A stretch of 64,000 bases of DNA from an uncultured Lachnospiraceae bacterium. GTDB taxonomy: Bacteria; Bacillota; Clostridia; Lachnospirales; Lachnospiraceae. Made by a program: the position numbers and the translations under genes. The stretch lies in the NCBI GenBank assembly GCA_910584845.1, contig CAJUDH010000013.1:19471-83470 (forward strand). The letters are read 5' to 3'. Within the stretch, counting starts at the first letter, position 1. Every line of letters begins with the position of its first letter. Of the stretch, positions 16,692-25,397 are shown in pieces. The notes under the pieces are model-generated. The model had not been told where the DNA came from, did no database searches, and saw nothing but the letters and a program-made list of their open reading frames with translations.

Positions 16692-17837
16692 TTACTGCAC
16701 GGAGAACAGTTCATTCCAGCGGGAAGTCCAATCTGCCTTATTGGTGTTGATCACAGACCAGTCCGGAATCAACAAACGGTCAATCATTTCTTTGCCGTAG
16801 GTAAAATTGGCGGCCTGATCCGGGGTAAGCTCCACATCTTCCCTCACAGGGGAGTCCACGCCGTCCAGCGCTTCTGCCAACTGCACCTCTTTGGAAATGT
16901 AAAAATCAATAAAAGCCTGGGCCAATTCCTTGTTGGGTGACCCTTTAATGACATTGATGCTGTTAAAACCGCTGTACACCCCTTCGGAAGGGTCTACCCA
17001 AACATAATCTTCCGAAGCAGATTTGGCGGCGGTATAAGAATAGTCCAGTAGCACGGCTACGGAAATCTCACCTTGGTTCAGCATGGTTATGGTATCGTTG
17101 GCGCTGGTGTATGTTTTCATGATATTGGGCTTCAGCTCTTCAAATTTAGCAAAAATCGCATCGTCATCCTTTCCGGGGGTCAAGCCGGCCATCTTCGCTA
17201 CCGAATAATACAGAAGTGGTCCGGATGTGGTCGTAATATCCGGAATGGATATAGCCCCTTCCAGCTCCGGGTTCCATAAATCTTCCCAAGAAGTAATCTC
17301 GATGGGGCAGGTGGCAGAATCGTATACAATCCCCAGCCGGTTAAAGGTGTAAGCAGGGCCGTATTCCTCCCCAAAGGGGGCCTTGGCATTGTCATATAGC
17401 CCGTCTAAGTTGGACAATTTGGCAGGGTCAATGGTATCAATCAAATCCTGCTCAATCAAATCTACGATAAAAGCATCGCCGATCACTACCACGTCGTAAT
17501 TCTCCGGAGTTTCTTTAATCTTGGTTACCCGTTCTGCGTTTTTCCCGCCTTCCACAATGAGCTCGCAGCCTGTGGCCTCCATAAATGGGTCATAAATGTT
17601 TTTCTGAAGCAGTTCCGCATTGAAAGAAAACGTGGAAATCCGCAACTGCTGCCCTTCAAATGACAAAGGTCCGGAAGCTTCTGCCTCCCCGCCGGCTTCC
17701 CCTTCCTCTTCCTGTGCAGCCGTAGTCGCCGCAGGAGCCTCTGAAGCCGTCGTTTCCGCCGTGCCAGATCCGCCGCAGGCAGTGAGGGATGCCGCCGTAA
17801 GGGCTGCCATCATCAAGCTCAACCAATTTTTCTTCAT
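16692..17837 (-). CDS. Extracellular solute-binding lipoprotein, PotD-like
   Basis: A 381-residue binding protein. The signal peptide ends in the lipobox LTAC (cysteine at about residue 21), followed by an Ala/Thr/Glu-rich linker. The binding fold then shows ITSWEDLWNPELEGAISIPD and FNSINVIKGSPNKELAQAFIDFYIS, typical of PotD/PotF-like (SBP type 8) proteins. It delivers ligand to the adjacent permeases. The SD is AAAGGAGAG. The ligand is unknown; the linked amidohydrolase hints at a nitrogen-containing compound. Confidence 0.87.
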   Translation of the reverse strand: MKKNWLSLMMAALTAASLTACGGSGTAETTASEAPAATTAAQEEEGEAGGEAEASGPLSFEGQQLRISTFSFNAELLQKNIYDPFMEATGCELIVEGGKNAERVTKIKETPENYDVVVIGDAFIVDLIEQDLIDTIDPAKLSNLDGLYDNAKAPFGEEYGPAYTFNRLGIVYDSATCPIEITSWEDLWNPELEGAISIPDITTTSGPLLYYSVAKMAGLTPGKDDDAIFAKFEELKPNIMKTYTSANDTITMLNQGEISVAVLLDYSYTAAKSASEDYVWVDPSEGVYSGFNSINVIKGSPNKELAQAFIDFYISKEVQLAEALDGVDSPVREDVELTPDQAANFTYGKEMIDRLLIPDWSVINTNKADWTSRWNELFSVQ

Positions 17838-17855
17838 AATTCTCTCTCCTTTGCA

Positions 17856-18887
17856 TCAAAGCAAGATAATTTTATTGGGGGTAAGGGACAAAGTCACCCG
17901 GTCCCCCGTTTTGTAAACACTCTCCTGGTCCGTGCTGACCTCCAACTCGCCAATGGCGGTGCGGACGTTGTACTGGTTGCGTTTTCCCAAGAATGTACTT
18001 ACCATCACCTCGCCGGGGATGGGGTTGGGGCATTGCCCCCCCTCCGGCACAATTTGTATATCCTCCGGCCGGATACAGGCCTTGCCCCCGCCCTGTTTGC
18101 CTTCTACCTGGATCCGGCTTTTGTCGGATGCCAGATACCAGCCTTCATCATTTGTCCCTTTTAAATCCAGGAAATTTTCAAAGCCGACAAACTTGGCGAT
18201 AAATTCGGTTTTGGGGTGGTTATAAATCACGGAAGGGCTGTCCATCTGCTCGATAACGCCATGGTTCATAATAGCCACCTTGTCCGAAATGGCAAAACAT
18301 TCTTCCTGGTCATGGGTCACGTAAATGGCGGTAAACCCAAACTTCTGCTGCAGCCGGCGGATCTCCACCCGCATTTTAACCCGCAGCTTAGCGTCTAAGT
18401 TGCTCAAGGGCTCGTCTAATAAAAGGAGGTCCGGCTTGATGACCAAAGCCCGGGCCAATGCCACCCGCTGGCGCTGCCCACCGGACATCTCCCGGGGGAA
18501 GCGTCTTTCAAACCCGCCCAAATCCACGGTTTCCAGCATCTCCATGACTTCCTTTTTCATTTGTTCCGTTGGGGCTTTGCGCATCTTCAGGCCAAAAGCC
18601 ACATTGTCAAATACCGTCATATGGGGAAACAGGGCGTAACTTTGAAATACGAACCCAAAGTTCCGCTTGTTTAACGGGACCTGGGTATAATCTTTGCCGT
18701 TAAACACAAATTTCCCCGACATAGGGGTGGAAAAACCTGCAATCAGGCGAAGTGTGGTCGTCTTTCCGCAACCGCTGGAACCCAGCAGGGAAACCAGCTC
18801 CCCCTGTTCTACTTGAAAATCCAGATCTTTTAAAATTACGTTCTTATCATATCCCGCAGTGATATTCTGCAATTCCATAAGCGCCAT
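17856..18887 (-). CDS. ABC transporter ATP-binding protein, PotA-like
   Basis: A 343-residue ATPase. Walker A is GSSGCGKTT, the Q-loop lies in FVFQSYALFP, the signature is MSGGQRQRVALARAL, Walker B is LLLLDEPLSNLD and the switch is VTHDQEE. A C-terminal TOBE domain (about 270-343) is typical of PotA. The start at the third codon of the longer reading (18887) has AAGGAG seven bases upstream; the earlier ATG is too close. It energises the PotB/PotC-like permeases encoded on either side. Confidence 0.88.
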   Translation of the reverse strand: MALMELQNITAGYDKNVILKDLDFQVEQGELVSLLGSSGCGKTTTLRLIAGFSTPMSGKFVFNGKDYTQVPLNKRNFGFVFQSYALFPHMTVFDNVAFGLKMRKAPTEQMKKEVMEMLETVDLGGFERRFPREMSGGQRQRVALARALVIKPDLLLLDEPLSNLDAKLRVKMRVEIRRLQQKFGFTAIYVTHDQEECFAISDKVAIMNHGVIEQMDSPSVIYNHPKTEFIAKFVGFENFLDLKGTNDEGWYLASDKSRIQVEGKQGGGKACIRPEDIQIVPEGGQCPNPIPGEVMVSTFLGKRNQYNVRTAIGELEVSTDQESVYKTGDRVTLSLTPNKIILL

Positions 18888-18934
18888 ACCCATTCTCCTT
18901 TGTTTTATACATTCCTGTCCGGCTGCCCATGCCC

Positions 18935-19768
18935 CTATGCCATAGGGTTCAGTTTCCGGCTGATGCCGTTGATCGCCTGGGAAACTACTACCGTAATTAC
19001 GATCATAACCACCGCTACCGCCGATGCCTGGGTCCAGTCCCCCAAAGACATGGCCTGCTGGTAGATCAGCGTAGCCAGCACCCGGGTGTCGGTCCCCCCC
19101 AAAAGCTGGGGCGTGGTATAGGCGGTAAGGCAGCCGGTAAATACCAGCACGCTCCCGGTCACCAGCCCGGGAATGCTCAAAGGCAGGACGACATGGCGGA
19201 AAACAGCCATCCGGGAAGCCCCCAGGCTCCCTGCCGCCAAGTTCAGGTCTTCGGAAATATTATCCATAACCCCGATAAGGGATAAAATCATCAAAGGAAG
19301 GAAAAGCTGGATAAACCCTACCACCATGGAAAATTCATTGTATAAAAGGCTGATGGGCTTCGCCACAATCCCCGCCGCCACCAGCAGGTCGTTGACAATG
19401 CCCTTTTTCCCCAAAATAACCATCCAGCTGAAAGACCGGATCACCGGGCTGGTAAACATAGGGAACACGGCCAGGGCCATAAGCACCCCTTTGTTTTTGG
19501 AATACTTGGAAATATAATAGGCAGTGGGGAAGCCAAGCACGGCACAGGCGGCAGTGCTCGCCAGGCTTAAACGGATGCTCCGCCAAAACACTTGCTTAAA
19601 ATAAGTGCTCCCTAACAGCGCGGTATAATTCTCCAAAGAAAAGGAGCCGCCTCCATCTATAAAGGTTTTAAAAATCAGGGAAAATAAAGGTATTAACATA
19701 AAGAATGCCAGAAATAGGCAGCCTGGCAGGATAAACAGCCAGTAAATTTTGGTTTTCTTTTCCAGCAA
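18935..19768 (-). CDS. ABC transporter permease, PotB-like
   Basis: A 277-residue protein with six predicted membrane helices. The EAA-type loop (ISEDLNLAAGSLGASRMAVFRHVVLPLSIPG) marks the first permease (PotB) of polyamine-type importers. Translation probably begins at a TTG at 19768 with AGAGGTG upstream. It is the first gene of the transporter operon and has its own promoter, although the upstream amidohydrolase reads the same way. Confidence 0.86.
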   Translation of the reverse strand: MLEKKTKIYWLFILPGCLFLAFFMLIPLFSLIFKTFIDGGGSFSLENYTALLGSTYFKQVFWRSIRLSLASTAACAVLGFPTAYYISKYSKNKGVLMALAVFPMFTSPVIRSFSWMVILGKKGIVNDLLVAAGIVAKPISLLYNEFSMVVGFIQLFLPLMILSLIGVMDNISEDLNLAAGSLGASRMAVFRHVVLPLSIPGLVTGSVLVFTGCLTAYTTPQLLGGTDTRVLATLIYQQAMSLGDWTQASAVAVVMIVITVVVSQAINGISRKLNPMA

Positions 19769-19810
19769 GGGATTTCACCTCTCTTATCCATAGGGATTTT
19801 TCATAAAATT

Positions 19811-19839
19811 AACATACCATCCCTGACAAAAATTGTCAA
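19811..19839 (-). promoter_or_regulatory. Promoter of the PotBADC-like operon with overlapping palindrome
   Basis: Minus strand: TTGACA, 17-base spacer, TATGTT. A perfect inverted repeat TGACA-N5-TGTCA (19824-19838) overlaps the -35 box and spacer and could be an operator. Confidence 0.7.
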
Positions 19840-19852
19840 TAATTTATTTTTA

Positions 19853-21178
19853 TTAAATAATATCCGCATATTTCCGGGCCATGGCCTTGAATGCCCCCAT
19901 CGCCTTTGATAAGCTTTCCCGTTCTTTTTGAAGGTCGGTATGGGTCAGGCGGCCCCCTGCCACCAGCTGCCTCCCCCCTACCCATACGCTGTCCACATTA
20001 GACGCGTTGGCGGAATAAACCACTGCTGAATAGGGGTTATAAATGGGGAACATATTGGCGGAGCCTGTTTCTAAGAGGACCATGTCTGCCTGTTTTCCTG
20101 GTTCCAAGGACCCGATTTCCTTTTCCGCACCCAAAGCCCGGGCGCCGCCCATCGTCCCCATCATTACAATCTCTTTTGCCGGGAAAATGCCCCGGTCATG
20201 ATATTTGGTTTTCTGCAGGCACGCAATCATTTTAAACTGGGTGAATAAATCCAAGGTATTCCCCGAAGAAGGGCCGTCGCTTCCCACGCCTACGTCCACC
20301 CCTGCCTGCCTCAATTCATAAACAGGGCTAACCCCTTTTCCGGCCTTTGTATTGGAGCCCGGGCAGTGGGCAACCTTGGTTTTGCTTTCTGCCAGCAGGC
20401 GTATATCCTGGCCGGTAATATGGATACAGTGGGCGGCAATGGTTTGGGGGCCCAAAACCCCAAGGCTGTCTAAAAAAACAATGGGCGTCTGCTGATAGCG
20501 TTCGCGGAAATGGCCCATTTCGTAATCCATTTCACTGGCATGGAGCGTGAACAAGACGCCATACTCCTCAGCCAGCCTGTAAGCCTCCTTCAATTTTTCC
20601 GGCGAATTGGTGTTGGTGGCATGGGGCGCTACCAGGGGATGGATGCGCCCATGGCCACGCCATTCCCGGATCAGCTCCTCGCACAGCGCCAACCCGCCAT
20701 AGGGCCATCGGCTGTCGCAAGTCCCCTGGCCGATCACGGTCTGCCCTACCCAGGCCCGGATCCCCAGCTGGTCACAGGCTTTGGCCACCTGGCCTTCAAA
20801 ATAATACATGTCCAGGACTGACGTTACCCCGGACAGCAAAAGCTCACAGACCGCATACCGGGAACTTACATAAACCAGCTCCGGCGTCATGGCCTCCCGC
20901 TCCAGGGGGAACAAAAAACGTTTCAGGCGGTCCGGGCAATCGTCCCCCATGGAGCGGAAAGGGGCCATGGGGATATGGCTGTGGATATTTATCATGCCTG
21001 GCATAAGGATCCCCTGGCGGCCGTCCACCCTTACGTCCGCTTCCGGCCGGCATCCCCCTTCTCCTACGTCAAGGATCCCCTCTTCGTCAAACAAAACATA
21101 GCCGTCCGGATAAACATGGCCTTGGCTGTCCATGGACAACACGGTTACATGGTCAATGAGTGTCTTCATTTTCGGCAA
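19853..21178 (-). CDS. Amidohydrolase, MtaD/SsnA-type deaminase
   Basis: A 441-residue metal-dependent hydrolase. Zinc ligands are visible: NIHSHIP (HxH), LHASEMD (His plus catalytic Glu), AHCIH (His) and SDGPSSGN (Asp). The flanking composite beta domain is formed by the first 55 and last 65 residues. Relatives deaminate methylthioadenosine, S-adenosylhomocysteine, guanine or related purines. It is 18 bases downstream of a DUF554 gene and upstream of a PotABCD-like importer, which suggests the importer's ligand or a breakdown product is the substrate. The exact reaction is unknown. Confidence 0.83.
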   Translation of the reverse strand: MPKMKTLIDHVTVLSMDSQGHVYPDGYVLFDEEGILDVGEGGCRPEADVRVDGRQGILMPGMINIHSHIPMAPFRSMGDDCPDRLKRFLFPLEREAMTPELVYVSSRYAVCELLLSGVTSVLDMYYFEGQVAKACDQLGIRAWVGQTVIGQGTCDSRWPYGGLALCEELIREWRGHGRIHPLVAPHATNTNSPEKLKEAYRLAEEYGVLFTLHASEMDYEMGHFRERYQQTPIVFLDSLGVLGPQTIAAHCIHITGQDIRLLAESKTKVAHCPGSNTKAGKGVSPVYELRQAGVDVGVGSDGPSSGNTLDLFTQFKMIACLQKTKYHDRGIFPAKEIVMMGTMGGARALGAEKEIGSLEPGKQADMVLLETGSANMFPIYNPYSAVVYSANASNVDSVWVGGRQLVAGGRLTHTDLQKERESLSKAMGAFKAMARKYADII

Positions 21179-21196
21179 CCTCCTGTTCCAACGCCC

Positions 21197-21919
21197 TCAA
21201 GGCAAAGGCAAAAACGCCCATATCCCCGCAACCAGCACAGAGGGCAGCATATTGGCCACCCGCACCTTCTTCCCCCATACCAAGTTTAACCCTACGCAAA
21301 AAATCAGGACCGACCCCACCAGGGATAAGTTGTCCGATGCTGTTTTTGTCATCAGCGGTTCCACCAGCCGGGCCAGCATAGTGACCGCCCCTTGAAAAAC
21401 TGCCACCGGAATAGCGGAAAACAGGCACCCTTTCCCCATGGAAGCGGTCATAACCATAACAATAATCAAATCCATGGCCGCCTTTGCCGCCAATATGGAA
21501 TAGTCGCCGTAAATCCCGTCCTGGATGGCTCCGACCACGGCCATGGCGCCGATGCAGACCGTCAGGGAAGCAGATACAAAGCCGTCCACAAAACCGGCGT
21601 CCCCTTCGCTTCTTGTCTTTTGCTTCAGCCAGATGCCAAAGGATTCCATATGTTTTTCCAGATTGACCCACTCGCCGGCCAAAGCCCCGATGGCCAGGCT
21701 GCCAATCAGCATCATGGTGCTGCCGCTTTTCAGGGAACCGCTTTCTATCGCCAACATCTTCTCCATGGCTCCGGCAATCCCCAAAAACAGCACACACAGG
21801 CCGTTGGCCATCATCAGGTTATCCTGGTAGCGCCCTTCCATCTTTTTGCCGAAAAGCAGCCCGCAAAGGCCGCCGGCCAATATGCCGGCCACATTGATCA
21901 AAGTCCCCAAACCTGCCAT
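21197..21919 (-). CDS. DUF554 membrane protein
   Basis: A 240-residue protein with six to seven predicted membrane segments and the DUF554 start GLGTLINVAGILAGGLCGLLFG. An internal acidic/amide pattern follows. ATG 21919 is chosen because AAAGGAA lies six bases upstream. DUF554 (YdfK-like) proteins are uncharacterised putative transporters. It sits directly ahead of the amidohydrolase, so the two probably share a message. Confidence 0.85.
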   Translation of the reverse strand: MAGLGTLINVAGILAGGLCGLLFGKKMEGRYQDNLMMANGLCVLFLGIAGAMEKMLAIESGSLKSGSTMMLIGSLAIGALAGEWVNLEKHMESFGIWLKQKTRSEGDAGFVDGFVSASLTVCIGAMAVVGAIQDGIYGDYSILAAKAAMDLIIVMVMTASMGKGCLFSAIPVAVFQGAVTMLARLVEPLMTKTASDNLSLVGSVLIFCVGLNLVWGKKVRVANMLPSVLVAGIWAFLPLP

Positions 21920-22141
21920 ACCGTTCCTTTTACGCATTCCCTGTTAAGCCTGCGCCTATCCCCTTTCTTTTGTCCTGCGCCACAATGCAGCCCCTTCAAG
22001 GTTTTTGCGGCCCTGTACGGGTTACGCCCCGCCACTCTTCCCGTTTTCCCGGCCACACAGGCCATAAGGCCTTCGCCTGGCGCCCCTATACCTGGTTTTT
22101 GGCCTATACACCCGAAAAAACATCTTGTGCGTCCGGTCCGG
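21920..22141. other. Intergenic region without recognised element
   Basis: 222 bases between folT (ending at 22142) and the DUF554 gene, both on the minus strand. I see no convincing promoter or terminator. Only short GC-rich palindromic stretches around GGCC are present (for example AAGGCCTTATGGCC). Confidence 0.4.
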
Positions 22142-22714
22142 CTATTTGTCCAAGGATGTAGGGGGCATTTTTAAAATGCGGAACATGCCGGAAGTTTCCA
22201 GCACCTTTCCGGTACTATAAAAAAGGAAAGAATGAATGGGCCACATAATAATGTTTTTGAACGCCCGCATGGGCAGCAGCGCCCAAAAGCCTTTCCCATA
22301 CAATATACTGAGGAAATACGTCCCCATGAGCATATTGCAGATAACCGCCACAACCAGCTCCGCAGCCATAATCCGCCATAAAGATATGGGCTTTTTATAA
22401 TAGGATACCCCATAAATGGCCCCCGCAACCATGGGTATTAGGGTAAAACCGGGGAAATATCCCCCAGTAGGCTTGATCAGGTATTTCAAAATATCAAGCG
22501 CGCCTCCGAATACGCCCCCCACCACCGGCCCAAACAGGTAGCAGACAGCCTGGTTGACGATGGTGGAAAAACCGATCTTAATATAGTCGCCCACGGCAAT
22601 GGTCAAATATCCGAGGATCACCGCCAAAGCGCCTAACATGCCAGTTACGGCCAGGGTTTTCGGTTGCTTGAATTCATGGAAAGAACTGGTAAACAAAGTT
22701 GCTAATTTTCTCAT
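22142..22714 (-). CDS. folT: Folate ECF transporter S component FolT
   Basis: A 190-residue membrane protein with about five to six helices. The S-component pattern is GMLGALAVILGYLTIAVGDYIKIGFS followed by YLFGPVVGGVFGGALDILKYLIKPTGGYFPGF. It captures folate and works with a shared ECF module encoded elsewhere. A THF riboswitch and an SD-sequestering hairpin lie directly upstream, which fixes the ligand assignment well. The SD is AAAGGAGG. Confidence 0.93.
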   Translation of the reverse strand: MRKLATLFTSSFHEFKQPKTLAVTGMLGALAVILGYLTIAVGDYIKIGFSTIVNQAVCYLFGPVVGGVFGGALDILKYLIKPTGGYFPGFTLIPMVAGAIYGVSYYKKPISLWRIMAAELVVAVICNMLMGTYFLSILYGKGFWALLPMRAFKNIIMWPIHSFLFYSTGKVLETSGMFRILKMPPTSLDK

Positions 22715-22724
22715 AAAAAATTAC

Positions 22725-22756
22725 CTCCTTTGCAGTTTTCTCGCAACACAAAGGAG
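22725..22756 (-). promoter_or_regulatory. SD-sequestering hairpin of folT
   Basis: CTCCTTTG (22749-22756 on the transcript) pairs perfectly over eight bases with CAAAGGAG (22725-22732), which contains the folT ribosome binding site. It lies just after the riboswitch aptamer, so control is probably at translation. Confidence 0.7.
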
Positions 22757-22779
22757 ATAATCCACAAGATCATCCTCTT

Positions 22780-22882
22780 TGCAGCGGGATGCGAACCATG
22801 TACCGCAAGGATGGGTCTCCTTTTCGTCCGGCTGGCAACTCCCCGTCCAGCCGGCACTTAACGCACATGGGCCTACTCTGCA
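22780..22882 (-). ncRNA. THF (tetrahydrofolate) riboswitch aptamer
   Basis: The minus strand carries the THF aptamer core: GAGTAGGC near the 5' end, GTGCGTTAAGTGCCGG, then GGGGAGTTGCCAGCCGGACGAAAAGG and the 3' part TTCGCATCCCGCTGC. The terminal helix TGCAG/CTGCA (22878-22882 with 22780-22784) closes it. The gene it controls, folT, is the classic target of this riboswitch in Firmicutes. Confidence 0.9.
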
Positions 22883-22947
22883 TTTTCCTGTTTTTATTTT
22901 TGCTGAAGCCGCCACCCGTTTTGGCAACGCGCTTGCAGCACCGCCTT

Positions 22948-22976
22948 AGTATAGCATAAATTCCTAAAATAGGAAA
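22948..22976 (-). promoter_or_regulatory. Putative folT promoter
   Basis: Minus strand: TTTCCT, 17-base spacer, TATACT, about 65 bases before the THF aptamer. The -35 is weak. Confidence 0.5.
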
Positions 22977-22994
22977 GGGGCAACTTGCTTTTAT

Positions 22995-24158
22995 TTATGC
23001 TGCTTCTTTTGTCCCCGCGTCGGCTTCGCCGCCCCCTTTGCCATCTTGGGTTCCTGTGGCGCTTTCCGTTTCATCGGCGTTTGCAGCCGTTCCCGCCACG
23101 CCGGGGCCCGTCTGGTTTTCTTCTTTCGGGCCTATGACCGGGGAAGTTTCTGTTTCAGCAGGCGGGGTCCCCCCTTCTGCCCCTTGGCCTTCCTCTGCCC
23201 CTTGCCCGTCTTCTTCCCCGCCGGCTATTGCTTCCGGTTCTTCTTCCGGGGGCTTCTTTTCCCCTACAGGGAAAGCAGACGTGCCCTCGATCTGGGATTG
23301 GGCATATTGCCTCAATACTGCCGCCCACACATCGTAAGCCGCCGTGGTCAGGTGTACATAGTTGTCGCTGCAATACCCTGCGGCAAGGTCTCCGTTGGCA
23401 TCTGCCAGCGGGTTGGCAATGTCGACAAAACCCCACCCGTTATCCAGCGCCATTTGCCTTAACATATCGTTAAACTGACGGATGGTCGGATTGTTCAGGC
23501 GCCCTTTCCCCCTGCCCTTTTTCGTATAAGTCATGCTTATAATATGGATCTGCGCATCCGGGCAGGTAGCCTTAATATTGGCGACTACCTGGGCGTACCG
23601 GCCGCAGGTAGCCTCCAAAGGCCCCATATCTATGTCATTTAAGCCAAAAAACAAAAATACCTTTTTTGCATCCATCATTGCCAGGGAATCCCAGATATAC
23701 CGTTTTTGCCCCTGGTAAACCGGGTGGGTGCTTTTTGCCGTAATCGGCCGCAATGCATTAAATACAGAAAAACTGACAGCCGCCAAAAACCGCATCCGCC
23801 CCAGATAAGGCCCGCCCCTCCTCATGGCATAATTCCCGAACCCTAGCATTACCGAATCCCCAACGAAAACCGAACCGTCAAAATAGGCATCCACCTGTTC
23901 GTCCATGGTAGGGCCTGCCTCCTGTTCCCGGTCCGCCCCCTCCTGGCTGCCGCTTTCCTGCCCAGGGGAAGTTTCCGTTTTTTCTTCCGCCCCCCCTTCT
24001 TCCTGTGTCCCCCCCGGCCCGTTTTCTTCCGAAAAGGTTTCCTGGGCACCCGCCCCGCTTTCCTCGTCAGCATAAGCGGCCATAGGCCCCATCCCTGTGA
24101 TTGCCAAAGCCAAAACGCCGCACAGCAGCCGGCATTTCCATCCCTTTTTCATCCTCAT
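22995..24158 (-). CDS. Secreted SGNH/GDSL hydrolase with acidic low-complexity arms
   Basis: A 387-residue protein with a signal peptide (MRMKKGWKCRLLCGVLALAITG, cleavage near AYA-DE). A Glu/Gly/Gln-rich linker (about 33-85) leads to the SGNH domain: block I VFVGDSVMLGFG with the serine, block III FFGLNDIDMG and block V DNYVHLT with the His. A second Glu/Gly/Thr-rich tail (about 285-387) follows. It is probably an extracellular esterase or deacetylase acting on wall or carbohydrate; the target is unknown. The two acidic arms flank the catalytic core and contribute to strong composition bias in the DNA. Confidence 0.85.
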   Translation of the reverse strand: MRMKKGWKCRLLCGVLALAITGMGPMAAYADEESGAGAQETFSEENGPGGTQEEGGAEEKTETSPGQESGSQEGADREQEAGPTMDEQVDAYFDGSVFVGDSVMLGFGNYAMRRGGPYLGRMRFLAAVSFSVFNALRPITAKSTHPVYQGQKRYIWDSLAMMDAKKVFLFFGLNDIDMGPLEATCGRYAQVVANIKATCPDAQIHIISMTYTKKGRGKGRLNNPTIRQFNDMLRQMALDNGWGFVDIANPLADANGDLAAGYCSDNYVHLTTAAYDVWAAVLRQYAQSQIEGTSAFPVGEKKPPEEEPEAIAGGEEDGQGAEEGQGAEGGTPPAETETSPVIGPKEENQTGPGVAGTAANADETESATGTQDGKGGGEADAGTKEAA

Positions 24159-24184
24159 TGCTCCTCTTCTAAAATTTAGTTTTT

Positions 24185-24213
24185 AGTATACCGCAATGAA
24201 ACGAGTTTTTCAA
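24185..24213 (-). promoter_or_regulatory. Promoter of the SGNH hydrolase gene
   Basis: Minus strand: TTGAAA, 17-base spacer, TATACT, 27 bases before the ATG at 24158. Confidence 0.7.
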
Positions 24214-24285
24214 GCCTGTTCCTGCGGCATAAAAATGCCACTTTTTGCGGCAATCCATGGTTCCCCATGCCTTAGCCGCTGGTTG

Positions 24286-25128
24286 TCATCGCAGCAGCTC
24301 CAGGACAGCGTACGTTTTCCGCCCTAAATCGTCAGGGAGGGGGACCGATTGGGCCCGGGCTTCCACCGCTTTGGGAAGCTGGTACAAGTCGATTACTTCC
24401 AGCCCCTTCTCTTCATAATATTTCCGCAGATATTTTTTTCCGGCGTGAAGGCTGCTGGAAAGGAAATAGTTGTGGTGCATCTCCTGTTTCACCTGCATTT
24501 CTTTCGCAAGGTAATCAATCCAGCTGACAAAGGTTTTTAAATTATAGTCGTTGAGGGAATAGCCGACAAATAAAAACACATGGTTAATCAGCAAGGACTT
24601 CAAAAAGGTTTCCATAAGCCGGTGGGTCTGTGAATACTGCAAATAGTCATCTTCTTTAAATACCAGTTTTTCCGGCTGGCGGATATCCCCATGAAGCTTA
24701 AGCAGGTAGTGGGAAGAGATGCAGGCCAAAAGGTCCCTGTCTTCCCGGATCGGCTGATAGCCCTCGGCCACCTGGTCCAGCAATGTGTCAAAGTTTGTTG
24801 TCACAATATGTTTCGGGTGCAAGGATACGATCAGCTCATCCAGCAGGTTGGGGCGGATGCCTTCCGGGATCATGGACTGTAAAAGGGCGTAATAGGAAGA
24901 ATGGCCGGCGCTTTTATCCAGGCAATAGTAATACTGGGGAATCTGGATATATTCTTCCGTAGCCAGGCGCCCTTTCATGGAATATCCGATTTGTTCTGCA
25001 AAAGCCTGTACCATCTGCCCCCAGGTCGGAAGGCCGGAATTTTTCGATACCCCGGCCCCTACAAAAATCACCAGCTTTTCCCCTTTCAAAGCGCGGGACA
25101 AATCATCTACCATTTCCTCAAAAGTCAT
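24286..25128 (-). CDS. SIR2-like (SIR2_2) domain protein
   Basis: A 280-residue protein with NAD-binding SIR2 motifs: FVGAGVSKNSGLPTW (about 22-36), IVTTNFD (about 108-114), LLKLHGDI and FVGYSLNDYN. No zinc-finger cysteines of classical sirtuins are seen, so it belongs to the SIR2_2/DSR-like group. Some of these deplete NAD in phage defence and others have unknown roles. Here it stands alone with its own promoter, without a recognisable sensor or effector partner next to it. An N-terminal helix precedes the Rossmann fold; no membrane segment is seen. Confidence 0.82.
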   Translation of the reverse strand: MTFEEMVDDLSRALKGEKLVIFVGAGVSKNSGLPTWGQMVQAFAEQIGYSMKGRLATEEYIQIPQYYYCLDKSAGHSSYYALLQSMIPEGIRPNLLDELIVSLHPKHIVTTNFDTLLDQVAEGYQPIREDRDLLACISSHYLLKLHGDIRQPEKLVFKEDDYLQYSQTHRLMETFLKSLLINHVFLFVGYSLNDYNLKTFVSWIDYLAKEMQVKQEMHHNYFLSSSLHAGKKYLRKYYEEKGLEVIDLYQLPKAVEARAQSVPLPDDLGRKTYAVLELLR

Positions 25129-25207
25129 TGCGCTTTCCCTCCTTTTTCATAAATGCCTGAATTTCTTTTATCCTAAGCGGCTGCATGGCCTTATCCCAAC
25201 TGCCTTT

Positions 25208-25236
25208 ATCATAACATGTTCCTTTGGCACTTTCCA
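25208..25236 (-). promoter_or_regulatory. Putative promoter of the SIR2-like gene
   Basis: Minus strand: TGGAAA, 17-base spacer, TATGAT. It is about 80 bases upstream of the ATG at 25128. The -35 is weak. Confidence 0.45.
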
Positions 25237-25397
25237 TCTCCATGAAAGAAATATTGCAAAAACAAAAAAACTATAGCAATTTTTGTAGAATTTTAGTAAA
25301 ATCCTAATTATAAAACTTTACAGGTGTAACGGTGAAGGAAAAAATATTTCACCTATACCTGTTTGTGCCGGGAAGCGCGCACAGAATTGAGGAAAAT

